Source: Bacillus sp. cl95 (GTDB lineage: Bacteria; Bacillota; Bacilli; Bacillales; Cytobacillaceae). Taken from it: 64,000 nucleotides of DNA. The stretch covers positions 186,001-250,000 of the forward strand of contig NZ_FOYF01000003.1 in NCBI RefSeq assembly GCF_900115925.1, in the 5' to 3' direction. A program made the translations under genes and the position numbers. Under the pieces are notes generated by a model. It worked only from the letters and a program-made list of their open reading frames with translations. It searched no databases and was not told where the DNA came from. Within the stretch, counting starts at the first letter, position 1. Each line of letters opens with the position of its first letter. Below, one piece after another: positions 15,751-24,514 of this stretch.

Positions 15751-15909
15751 ATGGTTTACTATCCTAAATATCCATTTAAAGTTCAAGTAGGAGGTTATCA
15801 GGTACCGCCTATATATATCCAAACATACTACGATCATTTTATTCGTCCACAGTACTATTCTCCCTTTTTCGCTTGGCAATATGCTAACTATAGACCCGAC
15901 ATCCGATGA
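15751..15909 (+). CDS. Small tyrosine-rich protein, probable spore coat component
   Basis: A 52-residue ORF beginning MVYYPKYPFKVQVGG and ending NYRPDIR. Nine of 52 residues are tyrosine, and proline and phenylalanine are also abundant, a composition seen in Bacillus spore coat proteins. GGAGAGG lies 6 nt before the ATG, a SigK-like promoter lies upstream, and a strong terminator overlaps the stop codon, so it forms a complete independent unit. No named family is recognised. The coat role is inferred from composition and promoter. Confidence 0.65.
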   Translation: MVYYPKYPFKVQVGGYQVPPIYIQTYYDHFIRPQYYSPFFAWQYANYRPDIR

Positions 15910-15927
15910 GGATGTTGGGTCTTTTTT
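15893..15927 (+). terminator. Terminator of the small tyrosine-rich gene
   Basis: GACCCGACATCC (15893-15904) pairs with GGATGTTGGGTC (15910-15921), followed by six more T residues. Confidence 0.92.
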
Positions 15928-16002
15928 GGTGATAAAGTATGAGAGTTTACTAATTTTTCATGCTCTTATTCTACTAAATAACTATTTCGAATAAGGAAAT
16001 AT

Positions 16003-16031
16003 TTGATAATCTAATTTTCATAACTTATAAT
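16003..16031 (+). promoter_or_regulatory. dpp-ykf operon SigA promoter
   Basis: TTGATA (16003-16008), 17-bp spacer, TATAAT (16026-16031). The predicted start point is about 28 bp before the dppA ATG. Confidence 0.8.
16013..16027 (+). promoter_or_regulatory. CodY-box-like site in the dpp promoter
   Basis: AATTTTCATAACTTA matches 11 of 15 positions of the CodY consensus AATTTTCWGAAAATT and lies between the -35 and -10 elements. The dpp operon of B. subtilis is a known CodY target, so nutritional repression here is plausible. Confidence 0.5.
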
Positions 16032-16065
16032 ATTAAGATAATTATAAATTTTAGGAGGACAGTTG

Positions 16066-16890
16066 ATGAAGTTATACATGTCTGTTGATATGGAAGGCAT
16101 CACGGGGTTGGCTGATTATACCCACGTCGATTCCAATCAGCATAATTATGAAAGAAGCCGTATTATTATGACCGATGAAGCGAACTATGTAATCACGTCG
16201 GCATTTGATGAAGGTTGTAAAGAAGTGGTCGTCAATGACAGTCATTCAAAAATGAATAATCTTCTAATTGAACGACTTCACCCAGAAACACAACTGATTA
16301 CCGGAGATGTGAAACCGTTCTCCATGGTGCAAGGTTTGGATACTTCATTTACTGGAGCAATATTTGTTGGATATCATGCACGTGCCTCTCAGAAAGGTGT
16401 TATGTCACACACGATGATCTGGGGAGCAAGAAAGATGTACATAAACGATGTGGAAGTAGGAGAATTAGGCTTTAATGCTTATGTAGCTGGTTATTATGGA
16501 GTACCAGTCATCATGGTTGCAGGAGATGATAAAGCCGCACAAGAGGCAGAAGCACTTATTCCCAACGTCACGACGGCTATTGTAAAAGAAACGATTTCAC
16601 GATCTGCCGTAAAATCACTGACACCTATAAAAGCTGGCCAGCTACTCCGTGAAAAAACGGCTTTAGCTCTACAAAACTACCAAAATGTGAAACCGCTTAC
16701 GCCACCAGATCATCCAATTCTTCGCATTGAATTCACCAATTATGGTGAGGCAGAGTGGGCAAATTTAATGCCAGGCACTGAAATCGAAGAAGGAACGACA
16801 ATCGTCCGTTATCAAGCAAAGAACATTTTAGAAGCTTATCAAGCTATGCTTGTCATGACGGAATTGGCAATGCGGACAACATTCTGCTAA
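16066..16890 (+). CDS. dppA: D-aminopeptidase DppA
   Basis: A zinc D-aminopeptidase that releases N-terminal D-amino acids from peptides, first gene of the dipeptide operon. The 274-residue protein begins MKLYMSVDMEGITG; the acidic metal ligands in SVDMEG, the DSHSKMNN motif and GYHARAS...HTMIW are all present. ATG 16066 is chosen over the in-frame TTG at 16063 because AGGAGG is then 7 nt away. The protein is expected to be a cytosolic decamer. It is transcribed with dppB-E and ykfA-D. Confidence 0.93.
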   Translation: MKLYMSVDMEGITGLADYTHVDSNQHNYERSRIIMTDEANYVITSAFDEGCKEVVVNDSHSKMNNLLIERLHPETQLITGDVKPFSMVQGLDTSFTGAIFVGYHARASQKGVMSHTMIWGARKMYINDVEVGELGFNAYVAGYYGVPVIMVAGDDKAAQEAEALIPNVTTAIVKETISRSAVKSLTPIKAGQLLREKTALALQNYQNVKPLTPPDHPILRIEFTNYGEAEWANLMPGTEIEEGTTIVRYQAKNILEAYQAMLVMTELAMRTTFC

Positions 16891-16921
16891 ACATAAGATA
16901 ACTTTGTAGGGAGTGCCAAAC

Positions 16922-17854
16922 ATGAATACATATTTCTTAAAACGTTTCCTCGCCATGGTTGTGACACTATGGTTGATTGTAACGCTTACTTTTGTTCTAA
17001 TGCACACGATTCCCGGCTCTCCATTTAATCAGGAAAGAAATACGAACGAAACGGTTCAGAAAAATCTTGAAGCCTATTATCAACTTGATAAGCCGCTTCC
17101 CGTTCAATATTTCAATTATTTAAAGGGTGTCGTGACACTTGATTTTGGTCCATCGATTAAAAAGCCATCACAGACAGTAAATGACATGCTTGGAAGAGGA
17201 TTCCCCGTTTCATTTGAATTAGGGATGATTACTTTGATTGTGGCCGTTTTATCAGGGATTGCCCTCGGAATTATCGCAGCATTACGTCATAACGGGATTA
17301 TCGATTATTTAGCGATGTCGATCGCCGTAATTGGAATTTCAGTTCCGAGCTTTGTCATGGCAACATTGCTGATTCAACAGTTGGCCGTTAACTGGCAGAT
17401 ATTTCCGGCAGCTACTTGGACAAGTCCAATGCATATGGTGTTGCCAACACTGGCGCTTGCAACGGGACCGATGGCGATTATCGCCCGACTCACTCGCTCG
17501 AGCATGCTCGAAGTACTGACGCAGGATTATATCCGGACAGCAAAAGCAAAAGGTCTTTCTCCAGTCAAAATTGTATTTAAGCACGCTCTAAAAAATGCAT
17601 TGCTGCCAGTTGTGACAGTATTAGGAACACTCGCGGCGAGCATTTTGACAGGTACCTTTGTGATCGAAAAGATCTTTGCGATTCCTGGGATGGGCAAATA
17701 CTTCGTTGACAGTATCAGTAATCGTGATTACCCAGTCATCATGGGAACGACTGTTTTCTATAGTACCGTATTGATCATCATGTTATTTTTGGTGGACATT
17801 GCTTACGGGATTCTTGATCCACGTATTAAGATCCATAAGAAGGAGGGGAGATAA
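16922..17854 (+). CDS. dppB: Dipeptide ABC transporter permease DppB
   Basis: A 310-residue inner-membrane permease with the N-terminal FLKRFLAMVVTLWLIVTLTF segment, about six membrane helices and the EAA-type loop ARLTRSSMLEVLTQDYIRTA then KAKG that contacts the ATPase. The start is ATG 16922 with TAGGGAG 8 nt upstream, rather than the in-frame GTG 9 nt earlier. It pairs with DppC. The stop overlaps the dppC start. Confidence 0.94.
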   Translation: MNTYFLKRFLAMVVTLWLIVTLTFVLMHTIPGSPFNQERNTNETVQKNLEAYYQLDKPLPVQYFNYLKGVVTLDFGPSIKKPSQTVNDMLGRGFPVSFELGMITLIVAVLSGIALGIIAALRHNGIIDYLAMSIAVIGISVPSFVMATLLIQQLAVNWQIFPAATWTSPMHMVLPTLALATGPMAIIARLTRSSMLEVLTQDYIRTAKAKGLSPVKIVFKHALKNALLPVVTVLGTLAASILTGTFVIEKIFAIPGMGKYFVDSISNRDYPVIMGTTVFYSTVLIIMLFLVDIAYGILDPRIKIHKKEGR

Positions 17855-18807
17855 TGGAGCTGCACAAACATCACGAACCCAATATTGCACCTGATATTCC
17901 CGACGAATGGTTTGCACCTAAAGCAAAAGATAGCAAAGCGGCTGAAGCAGTCGTTAGACCGAGTTTGTCTTATTGGCAAGATTCCTGGAGACGGCTTGTA
18001 AAAAATAAATTGGCGATGTCAGGGTTAGTCTTCTTAATTTTCCTTGTGGTCATGGCCATCATTGGACCAATCATCTCACCTCATAGCGTGGGACATCAGT
18101 CATTGATGAAACAGAACTTACCTCCATCCTCTACATACTGGTTTGGCACGGATGATTTAGGGAGAGACGTATTCACTCGAACTTGGTATGGTGCGCGCGT
18201 TTCTTTATTTGTAGGGGTTACGGCTGCACTCATTGATTTTCTTGTAGGAGTCATCTACGGCGGAATTGCCGGCTATAAGGGTGGACGCACTGACAATGTC
18301 ATGATGAGGGTAGTTGAAATTCTTTATGGAATTCCGTACTTGCTTATTGTTATCTTACTTGCAGTTGTTATGGGACCAGGGTTGTCAACGATCATCGTTG
18401 CATTATCCATAACTGGTTGGATTGGAATGGCCCGAATTGTGCGTGGGCAAGTCATGCAGATTAAAAATTACGAGTTTATTTTAGCATCCAAAACATTTGG
18501 TACAAAAACAGCACGAATCATCAGAAAGAACTTGCTACCGAATACGATGGGACCGATTATTGTCCAAATCACGTTAACCGTTCCAGCTGCTATTTTTGCT
18601 GAAGCTTTTCTTAGCTTTCTGGGTCTGGGAATTCAAGCACCTCACGCAAGTTGGGGAAGCATGGCTTCAGACTCCTTATCGGTTATCTTATCTGGTTATT
18701 GGTGGAGATTGTTCTTCCCGGCATTTTTCATTTCTATGACCATGTTCGCATTTAACGTATTAGGTGATGGCTTGCAGGATGCGCTTGATCCGAAGCTAAG
18801 GAGGTAA
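17854..18807 (+). CDS. dppC: Dipeptide ABC transporter permease DppC
   Basis: A 317-residue permease with a cytosolic N-terminal extension, an OppC_N-type first helix (LVKNKLAMSGLVFLIFLVV) and the FGTDDLGRDVFTRTWYGARV signature characteristic of OppC/DppC. The EAA loop is ASKTFGTKTARIIRKNLLPN. AAGGAGGGG precedes the ATG, which abuts the dppB stop. Confidence 0.94.
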   Translation: MELHKHHEPNIAPDIPDEWFAPKAKDSKAAEAVVRPSLSYWQDSWRRLVKNKLAMSGLVFLIFLVVMAIIGPIISPHSVGHQSLMKQNLPPSSTYWFGTDDLGRDVFTRTWYGARVSLFVGVTAALIDFLVGVIYGGIAGYKGGRTDNVMMRVVEILYGIPYLLIVILLAVVMGPGLSTIIVALSITGWIGMARIVRGQVMQIKNYEFILASKTFGTKTARIIRKNLLPNTMGPIIVQITLTVPAAIFAEAFLSFLGLGIQAPHASWGSMASDSLSVILSGYWWRLFFPAFFISMTMFAFNVLGDGLQDALDPKLRR

Positions 18808-18812
18808 TCATC

Positions 18813-19811
18813 ATGGAAAAAGTACTACAGGTGAAAGACCTCCACGTTTCATTTTCTACGTATGGAGGCGAAGTTCAAGCAGTGCGCGGTGTCACTTTCG
18901 ATCTATTTAAAGGAGAAACACTGGCGATTGTTGGTGAATCCGGCTGTGGTAAAAGTGTTACATCACAAAGTATCATGCGCCTAATTCCAAATCCTCCTGG
19001 AAAAATTAAAACAGGAGAAATCCTTTTTAAAGGTAAAGACCTCACAAAATTGAAAGAACCTGAGCTTCGTAAAATACGAGGTGCCGATATTTCTATGATA
19101 TTTCAGGATCCAATGACTGCGCTTAATCCCACTTTGACGATTGGCGATCAGATCATGGAAGGTATTATGCAGCATGAGAAAGTTTCTAAAACGGAAGCGC
19201 AAAAAGTGGCGATTGAAATGCTTACATTAGTAGGCATTCCTAGTCCCGAAGCTCGTTTAAAGCAATTCCCGCATCAGTTCAGTGGTGGGATGAGACAAAG
19301 GATTGTCATCGCAATGGCGCTTGTCTGTCAGCCAGAAGTGTTGATCGCTGATGAACCGACAACAGCACTGGACGTGACCATTCAGGCGCAGATTTTAGAG
19401 CTTTTCAAAGATATTCAAAAGAAAACGAATGTATCGATTATCTTAATCACACATGACTTGGGTGTCGTGGCACAAGTTGCAGACCGTATCGCTGTCATGT
19501 ATGCAGGAAAGATTGTCGAGTCAGGTACACGTCGTGAAATTTTTTATCAACCACAGCATCCATATACGAGGGGATTATTAAATTCGGTTCCACGTTTGGA
19601 TGTGGAAGAGGCAGAGTTGATACCCATTCCAGGTTCACCGCCTGACTTATTCGCTCCTCCTACTGGTTGTCCTTTCGCAGCAAGGTGCAGTTATGCGATG
19701 GAAGTTTGCGACCGTGTTTACCCGTTTAAAACTCACTTAAGCAAGGAACACCACGTCGACTGCTGGTTGCAGGATGAACGTGCTAAACATATGGTTTCAA
19801 CTATTTCATAG
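18813..19811 (+). CDS. dppD: Dipeptide ABC transporter ATPase DppD
   Basis: A 332-residue ATPase with Walker A GESGCGKSV (about residues 39-47), signature FSGGMRQR and Walker B LIADEPTTALD. The C-terminal oligopeptide-type domain has the cysteine-bearing GCPFAARCSYAMEVC motif, which can bind an iron-sulfur cluster or metal in Opp/Dpp ATPases. AAGGAGG lies upstream of the ATG. It probably heterodimerises with YkfD encoded later in the operon. Confidence 0.94.
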   Translation: MEKVLQVKDLHVSFSTYGGEVQAVRGVTFDLFKGETLAIVGESGCGKSVTSQSIMRLIPNPPGKIKTGEILFKGKDLTKLKEPELRKIRGADISMIFQDPMTALNPTLTIGDQIMEGIMQHEKVSKTEAQKVAIEMLTLVGIPSPEARLKQFPHQFSGGMRQRIVIAMALVCQPEVLIADEPTTALDVTIQAQILELFKDIQKKTNVSIILITHDLGVVAQVADRIAVMYAGKIVESGTRREIFYQPQHPYTRGLLNSVPRLDVEEAELIPIPGSPPDLFAPPTGCPFAARCSYAMEVCDRVYPFKTHLSKEHHVDCWLQDERAKHMVSTIS

Positions 19812-19842
19812 ATGAAAACAAAACGAACAAGGGGGAAAAAAC

Positions 19843-21471
19843 ATGAAAAAGTTTTTAACAGTATTCATGTCAGCATTGCTTGTTTTTGTAATGGCAGCAT
19901 GTACAGCCAACAAAGATGCTGGCAAAGAAGAACCAGGTGACAAGAAAAAAGAAGGTAAAACAGAAGAAAAAGTCCTTTACCTGAACAATGGCCAAGAGCC
20001 AACTTCATTCGATCCTTCTATCGGTTTCGATGCCGTTTCTTGGAATGCATTGAACAACTTAATGGAAGGTTTGACTCGTTTAGGGAAAAACCACGAGCCA
20101 GAAGCAGCTACAGCTGAAAAATGGGATGTATCTGAAGATGGAAAGACATATACTTTCCATATCCGTAATGACGCAAAATGGTCTAACGGTGACGATGTAA
20201 CTGCAAATGATTTCGTTTTTGGATGGAAGAGAATGTTAGATCCTGCAGTGGGTTCTAGCGCTGCATTCCTTGCCTATTTCATTGAAGGAGCTGAAGCGTA
20301 CAACTCAGGTACTGGTTCGGCTGATGATGTGAAAATCAAAGCAGTTGATGCAAAAACACTTGAAGTAACATTAACAAGTCCTCAAGCATTTTTCTTAAGT
20401 GTTATTACTAACCCTTCATTCTTCCCAGTGAATGAAAAGGTTGCAAAAGAAAACCCAACTTGGTTTGCTGAAGCAGCAACATTTGTTGGTAATGGTCCTT
20501 TCAACTTAACGAAATGGGAACATGACAGCAGCATGGTCATGGAGAAAAACGATAAGTATTGGGATGCTAAAAACGTTAAGCTTGATAAAATCGATTGGGC
20601 TATGATCGACGACACAAATACTGAGTATCAAATGTACCAAACTGGTAAACTCGATCAATCCGATGTGCCTGCTGATTTAAGTGAAAAGCTGTTTGGCGAA
20701 GGTGCTGTTAAAGTAGAAGACCAAGCAGGTGAATACTTCTATCGCTTAAACGTAACAATGGAACCTTTCCAAAACACAAATATCCGAAAAGCATTTGCAA
20801 TGGCAGTAGACCAAAAGCAAATGGTTGACTTCGTCACAAAGAATCAAGAAAAACCAGCTTATGGTTTCGTATCTTATGGATTAAATGATGCAAATGGCAA
20901 GGATTTCCGTAAAACAAATGGCGACTTAGTTAAGACTGACGCTTCTAAGGCGAAAGAATTATTGAAAAAAGGTATGGAAGAAGAAGGTTATGACAAACTT
21001 CCGGAAGTAACTTTAACTTATAGCACTGACGATACGCACAAGAAAATCGCTGAAGCACTTCAACAAATGTTCAAGGAAAACCTTGGTGTTGATGTAAAGC
21101 TTGCTAATTTAGAATCATCTGCTTTCTTAGCAGAACAAAAAGGTCTTAAGCTTCAAATGTCTCGTAGTTCATTCCTTGCTGACTATGCAGATCCAATCAA
21201 CTTCCTTGAAAACTTCCAAACAGGACATTCTATGAACCGTACTGGATGGGGAAATAAGGAATATGATGACATGATCAAGGCAGCGAAAAATGAATCAGAC
21301 GAAAAGAAACGCTTCGATATCATGTACAACGCTGAAAAACTATTATTTGAAGAATCGCCAATTATCCCAATTCACTTCTATAACCAAGTGTACTTACTAA
21401 ATGACGCAGTTAGCGGCATTGTACGTCACCCAGTTGGTTACTTAGAATTGAAATGGGCAGATAAGAAGTAA
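19843..21471 (+). CDS. dppE: Dipeptide/murein peptide-binding lipoprotein DppE
   Basis: A 542-residue cluster C solute-binding lipoprotein. The signal peptide ends VMAAC (lipidated cysteine near residue 20), followed by a lysine/glutamate-rich linker and the SBP_bac_5 fold with EAATAEKWDVSEDGKTYTFH near residue 80. In B. subtilis DppE binds murein tripeptide as well as dipeptides. GGGGG precedes the ATG. A terminator follows, so the ykf genes probably receive reduced readthrough or are lowered relative to the binding protein. Confidence 0.94.
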   Translation: MKKFLTVFMSALLVFVMAACTANKDAGKEEPGDKKKEGKTEEKVLYLNNGQEPTSFDPSIGFDAVSWNALNNLMEGLTRLGKNHEPEAATAEKWDVSEDGKTYTFHIRNDAKWSNGDDVTANDFVFGWKRMLDPAVGSSAAFLAYFIEGAEAYNSGTGSADDVKIKAVDAKTLEVTLTSPQAFFLSVITNPSFFPVNEKVAKENPTWFAEAATFVGNGPFNLTKWEHDSSMVMEKNDKYWDAKNVKLDKIDWAMIDDTNTEYQMYQTGKLDQSDVPADLSEKLFGEGAVKVEDQAGEYFYRLNVTMEPFQNTNIRKAFAMAVDQKQMVDFVTKNQEKPAYGFVSYGLNDANGKDFRKTNGDLVKTDASKAKELLKKGMEEEGYDKLPEVTLTYSTDDTHKKIAEALQQMFKENLGVDVKLANLESSAFLAEQKGLKLQMSRSSFLADYADPINFLENFQTGHSMNRTGWGNKEYDDMIKAAKNESDEKKRFDIMYNAEKLLFEESPIIPIHFYNQVYLLNDAVSGIVRHPVGYLELKWADKK

Positions 21472-21486
21472 CGTTATTAAAAGAAA

Positions 21487-21514
21487 AGGGGTGTTCGCTC
21501 GAACATCCCTTTTT
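21487..21514 (+). terminator. Internal terminator after dppE
   Basis: AGGGGTGTTC (21487-21496) pairs with GAACATCCCT (21501-21510, one G-T pair), then TTTT. It separates the transport genes from the ykf genes within the operon. Confidence 0.8.
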
Positions 21515-21558
21515 CTCTAGATATATATAGATGCCTTATAGAATGGGGAGGTTTACCT

Positions 21559-22482
21559 ATGCTCACAAAACCGCAACGGTTAAAAAAGGGAGATACAGTT
21601 GGAGTGATTGCCCCTGCAAGTCCTCCTAATCAAGAAAATTTACTGCGTGGGATTGCTTTTTTAGAAAATGAACTTGGCTTAAAAGTTAAACTAGGAAAAT
21701 ACATAAAGAATCAATATGGATATTTGGCAGGATCAGACGAAGAAAGATTAGCAGACTTGCATGAAATGTTTCTTGATAAGGAAGTTAAAGCTATCTTTTC
21801 TGCTTGTGGTGGTTATGGTACTGGACGTCTGGCTACTTCTATTAACTATGAAATCATTAAAGAAAATCCTAAAATCCTTTGGGGATACAGCGATATCACT
21901 TTTTTACATACAGCCATTAGGCAAACTACAGGTTTAGTCACTTTTCACGGACCCATGCTAGCATCGGATATCGGTAAAGCAGACGTAGACCCACTATCAA
22001 AGCAATATTTTAGCCAGTTATTTGAACCTATGAATATCGTATATAGCGAACAACATGCGCCACTAGTCAGCATGCAAGATGGAGTTGTAACGGGGGAGTT
22101 AGTCGGTGGCAATCTTTGTTTGCTGGCTACAACCATTGGGACGCCTTTTGAGATTGATACAAAAGGAAAGCTTTTGTTGATCGAAGACATTAATGAAGAA
22201 CCTCGTTCCATCGACCGCATGCTCAACCAATTACATATGGCAGGAAAACTAGAAGATGCTGCAGGGCTGATTATTGGGGATTTTCATGCGTGTGAACCTC
22301 AACGAGAACTGACACTCTCACTTGATGAAGTCTTAGAGTATTATGTGAAAGTCGCTAATAAACCTGCATTAAGCGGATTTAAGATGGGGCATTGTAACCC
22401 ACACTTCTCCGTTCCTTTCGGTGTCAAAGCTTCTTTGGACACTTATGCAAAAACGATTACGATTGAAAGTGGCATCAGATAG
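21559..22482 (+). CDS. ykfA: L,D-carboxypeptidase, LD-carboxypeptidase S66 family (YkfA)
   Basis: Cleaves the L,D bond that holds the terminal D-alanine of murein tetrapeptides during recycling. The 307-residue S66 protein has the nucleophile region VTFHGPMLASD (serine near residue 135), the GGNLCLLATTIGTPFE block and the RSIDRMLNQL region with the Glu/His relay. GGGGAGG precedes the ATG. It lacks a signal peptide, so it acts in the cytosol on imported peptides. Confidence 0.92.
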   Translation: MLTKPQRLKKGDTVGVIAPASPPNQENLLRGIAFLENELGLKVKLGKYIKNQYGYLAGSDEERLADLHEMFLDKEVKAIFSACGGYGTGRLATSINYEIIKENPKILWGYSDITFLHTAIRQTTGLVTFHGPMLASDIGKADVDPLSKQYFSQLFEPMNIVYSEQHAPLVSMQDGVVTGELVGGNLCLLATTIGTPFEIDTKGKLLLIEDINEEPRSIDRMLNQLHMAGKLEDAAGLIIGDFHACEPQRELTLSLDEVLEYYVKVANKPALSGFKMGHCNPHFSVPFGVKASLDTYAKTITIESGIR

Positions 22483-22492
22483 GGAGGGCATT

Positions 22493-23596
22493 ATGAATAT
22501 TATCAATTTAGAAACGTTCCGTGTTGCTGTACCGCTTACGAAACCATTTAAGACAGCTTTAAGAACGGTATATACTGCTGAATCGATTTTTGTGAAGATC
22601 AGTTGCGATAATGGAATTGTTGGTTGGGGAGAAGCACCACCCACTCATGTTATTACTGGTGACAGCCTGGGATCCATTGAGTCATCGATTCATCAGGTAA
22701 TAAAGCCCTTTTTGATAAAAAAAGAACTGTTAAGCTATGAAGCTATTTTTCAAGGGTTAAAAACAATTCTTGTCGGTAATTCGAGCGCCAAGGCCGCAGT
22801 TGACATGGCCTTATATGATTGCCTTTCACAGCAGACAAAGTTGCCACTTTATCAATTCCTTGGTGGCTATCGAAATGAAATTGAAACCGATTTTACCGTA
22901 AGTGTGAATGATCCCGAGGAGATGGGAGAAGACGCCACTGAATATGTGAAAAATGGCTTCAACGTGCTGAAAATAAAAGTAGGTATTGGTGAAGTGAAGG
23001 ACGACATTGCTAGAATCCATGAGATTAGAAGGCGAGTTGGATATGACGTCAAGTTAAGGCTGGATGCTAATCAAGGCTGGAGTCCGAAAGATGCGATTAG
23101 AGCAATCAGTAAAATGGAAGATAGTGGACTGGACATTGAACTGATTGAACAACCAGTAAAAGCAGATGATATTGAGGGTTTAAAAGCCGTTACTGATGCA
23201 GTTGAAACTTTGATTATGGCAGATGAAAGTGTTTTTACCCCTAAACAGGCTTTTCAGGTATTAAAGACTAGAAGTGCCGATTTGATTAACATTAAGTTGA
23301 TGAAAGCAGGTGGAATCTATAACGCTCAAGCCATTAATACAATGGCTGAATTATGTGGCGTTGAATGTATGGTAGGCAGCATGATTGAGACAAAACTGGG
23401 CATCACTGCAGCTGCTCATTTCGCAGCGAGCAAAAAGAATGTGACACGTTTCGATTTCGACGCACCCCTGATGCTGGCGAAAGACATCATTGATGGCGGT
23501 ATTCAATATAATGGATGTGACATTTCTTTCCCTAAATCACCCGGCTTAGGTATTCAAGCTGTCCACTTTGAAGGAGGAGTTACGCATGCCCAATAA
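22493..23596 (+). CDS. ykfB: L-Ala-D/L-Glu epimerase YkfB
   Basis: An enolase-superfamily enzyme that epimerises L-Ala-D-Glu from murein peptides to the L,L form. The start is ATG 22493 with AGGGAGG upstream. The 367-residue protein has the KIKVG lysine motif, metal ligands in LRLDANQGWS, IEQPV and MADESV, and the second catalytic lysine in INIKLMKAGG. The 3' end overlaps ykfC by 11 nt. Confidence 0.92.
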   Translation: MNIINLETFRVAVPLTKPFKTALRTVYTAESIFVKISCDNGIVGWGEAPPTHVITGDSLGSIESSIHQVIKPFLIKKELLSYEAIFQGLKTILVGNSSAKAAVDMALYDCLSQQTKLPLYQFLGGYRNEIETDFTVSVNDPEEMGEDATEYVKNGFNVLKIKVGIGEVKDDIARIHEIRRRVGYDVKLRLDANQGWSPKDAIRAISKMEDSGLDIELIEQPVKADDIEGLKAVTDAVETLIMADESVFTPKQAFQVLKTRSADLINIKLMKAGGIYNAQAINTMAELCGVECMVGSMIETKLGITAAAHFAASKKNVTRFDFDAPLMLAKDIIDGGIQYNGCDISFPKSPGLGIQAVHFEGGVTHAQ

Positions 23597-24512
23597 AAAA
23601 ATGATTGTGAATGTCCCAGTAGCGACTGTTTGGACTAAACAAGATTCTGCTCGTGAAATAGACGAAGCTGCTATTTCTAATCCTTCCAAAGTCGACGTTT
23701 GGTTAAAAGGATTAAACTATGATACTTTACTTGATTTGTGCGATGGAAACAGAGTACAGACACAAGTTTTATACGGTCAAGAAGTTCTTTTACTAGAGGA
23801 AAATGAAGGCTGGTCACATGTCATTGTTCTTGAACAACCTTCATCTAAAGACGAACGCGGCTATCCAGGTTGGATTCCTTCTGTTCAACTCTTTGAACAG
23901 CCCGACTGGGATCTTGCAACTGTACCTGTTGCAGCGATCACGAGCAAACAGGCGATTCTATTTTCAGAGAATATGGAAGCTTTACTTGAATTAAGCTATG
24001 AAACGGTATTACCAGTATTGGAGATTGAGAAAGAAAGGGTGTTAGTAAAAACACCTGAAGGTAAAGGCATTTTACAGCTACATGATGTAAGAATCTCTCA
24101 ATCTCTTGAATTACGAGCGAAAGGAAATGGAGACGATATCGTAGCTGCAGGTGAGCAATTTCTTGGATTAGCTTATTTGTGGGGTGGAATGAGCAGCTAC
24201 GGTTTTGATTGCTCTGGTTTCAGTTACACCATGTGCAAAGCCAATGGTTATATTATTCCGCGAGATGCCCACGATCAGGCAAAGGCCGGTGTGGCAGTTA
24301 AATTGGATGAATTAGAACCTGGAGATCTTTTATTTTTCGCATATGAAGAAGGAAAAGGAAATGTACATCATGTCGGAATCTATTATGGTGATGGCAAACT
24401 GCTGCATTCTCCAAAAACAGGTAAGGACATCGAAATCACGCCGATTATAGGCATGGATTATGAGAAGGAATTATGCGCAGCAAGACGCTACTGGCAAAAG
24501 ACGGGGGACTGA
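23586..24512 (+). CDS. ykfC: Gamma-D-glutamyl-L-diamino acid endopeptidase YkfC (NlpC/P60)
   Basis: A cytosolic peptidase that splits the gamma-D-Glu to meso-DAP bond of murein peptides. The 308-residue protein has N-terminal SH3b-type domains and a C-terminal NlpC/P60 domain with catalytic cysteine in YGFDCSGFSY (about residue 217) and histidine in HHVGIYYGDG, plus a third polar residue in LLHSPKTG. GAAGGAGGAG precedes ATG 23586. No signal peptide is present, consistent with recycling. Confidence 0.93.
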   Translation: MPNKKMIVNVPVATVWTKQDSAREIDEAAISNPSKVDVWLKGLNYDTLLDLCDGNRVQTQVLYGQEVLLLEENEGWSHVIVLEQPSSKDERGYPGWIPSVQLFEQPDWDLATVPVAAITSKQAILFSENMEALLELSYETVLPVLEIEKERVLVKTPEGKGILQLHDVRISQSLELRAKGNGDDIVAAGEQFLGLAYLWGGMSSYGFDCSGFSYTMCKANGYIIPRDAHDQAKAGVAVKLDELEPGDLLFFAYEEGKGNVHHVGIYYGDGKLLHSPKTGKDIEITPIIGMDYEKELCAARRYWQKTGD

Positions 24513-24514
24513 AA

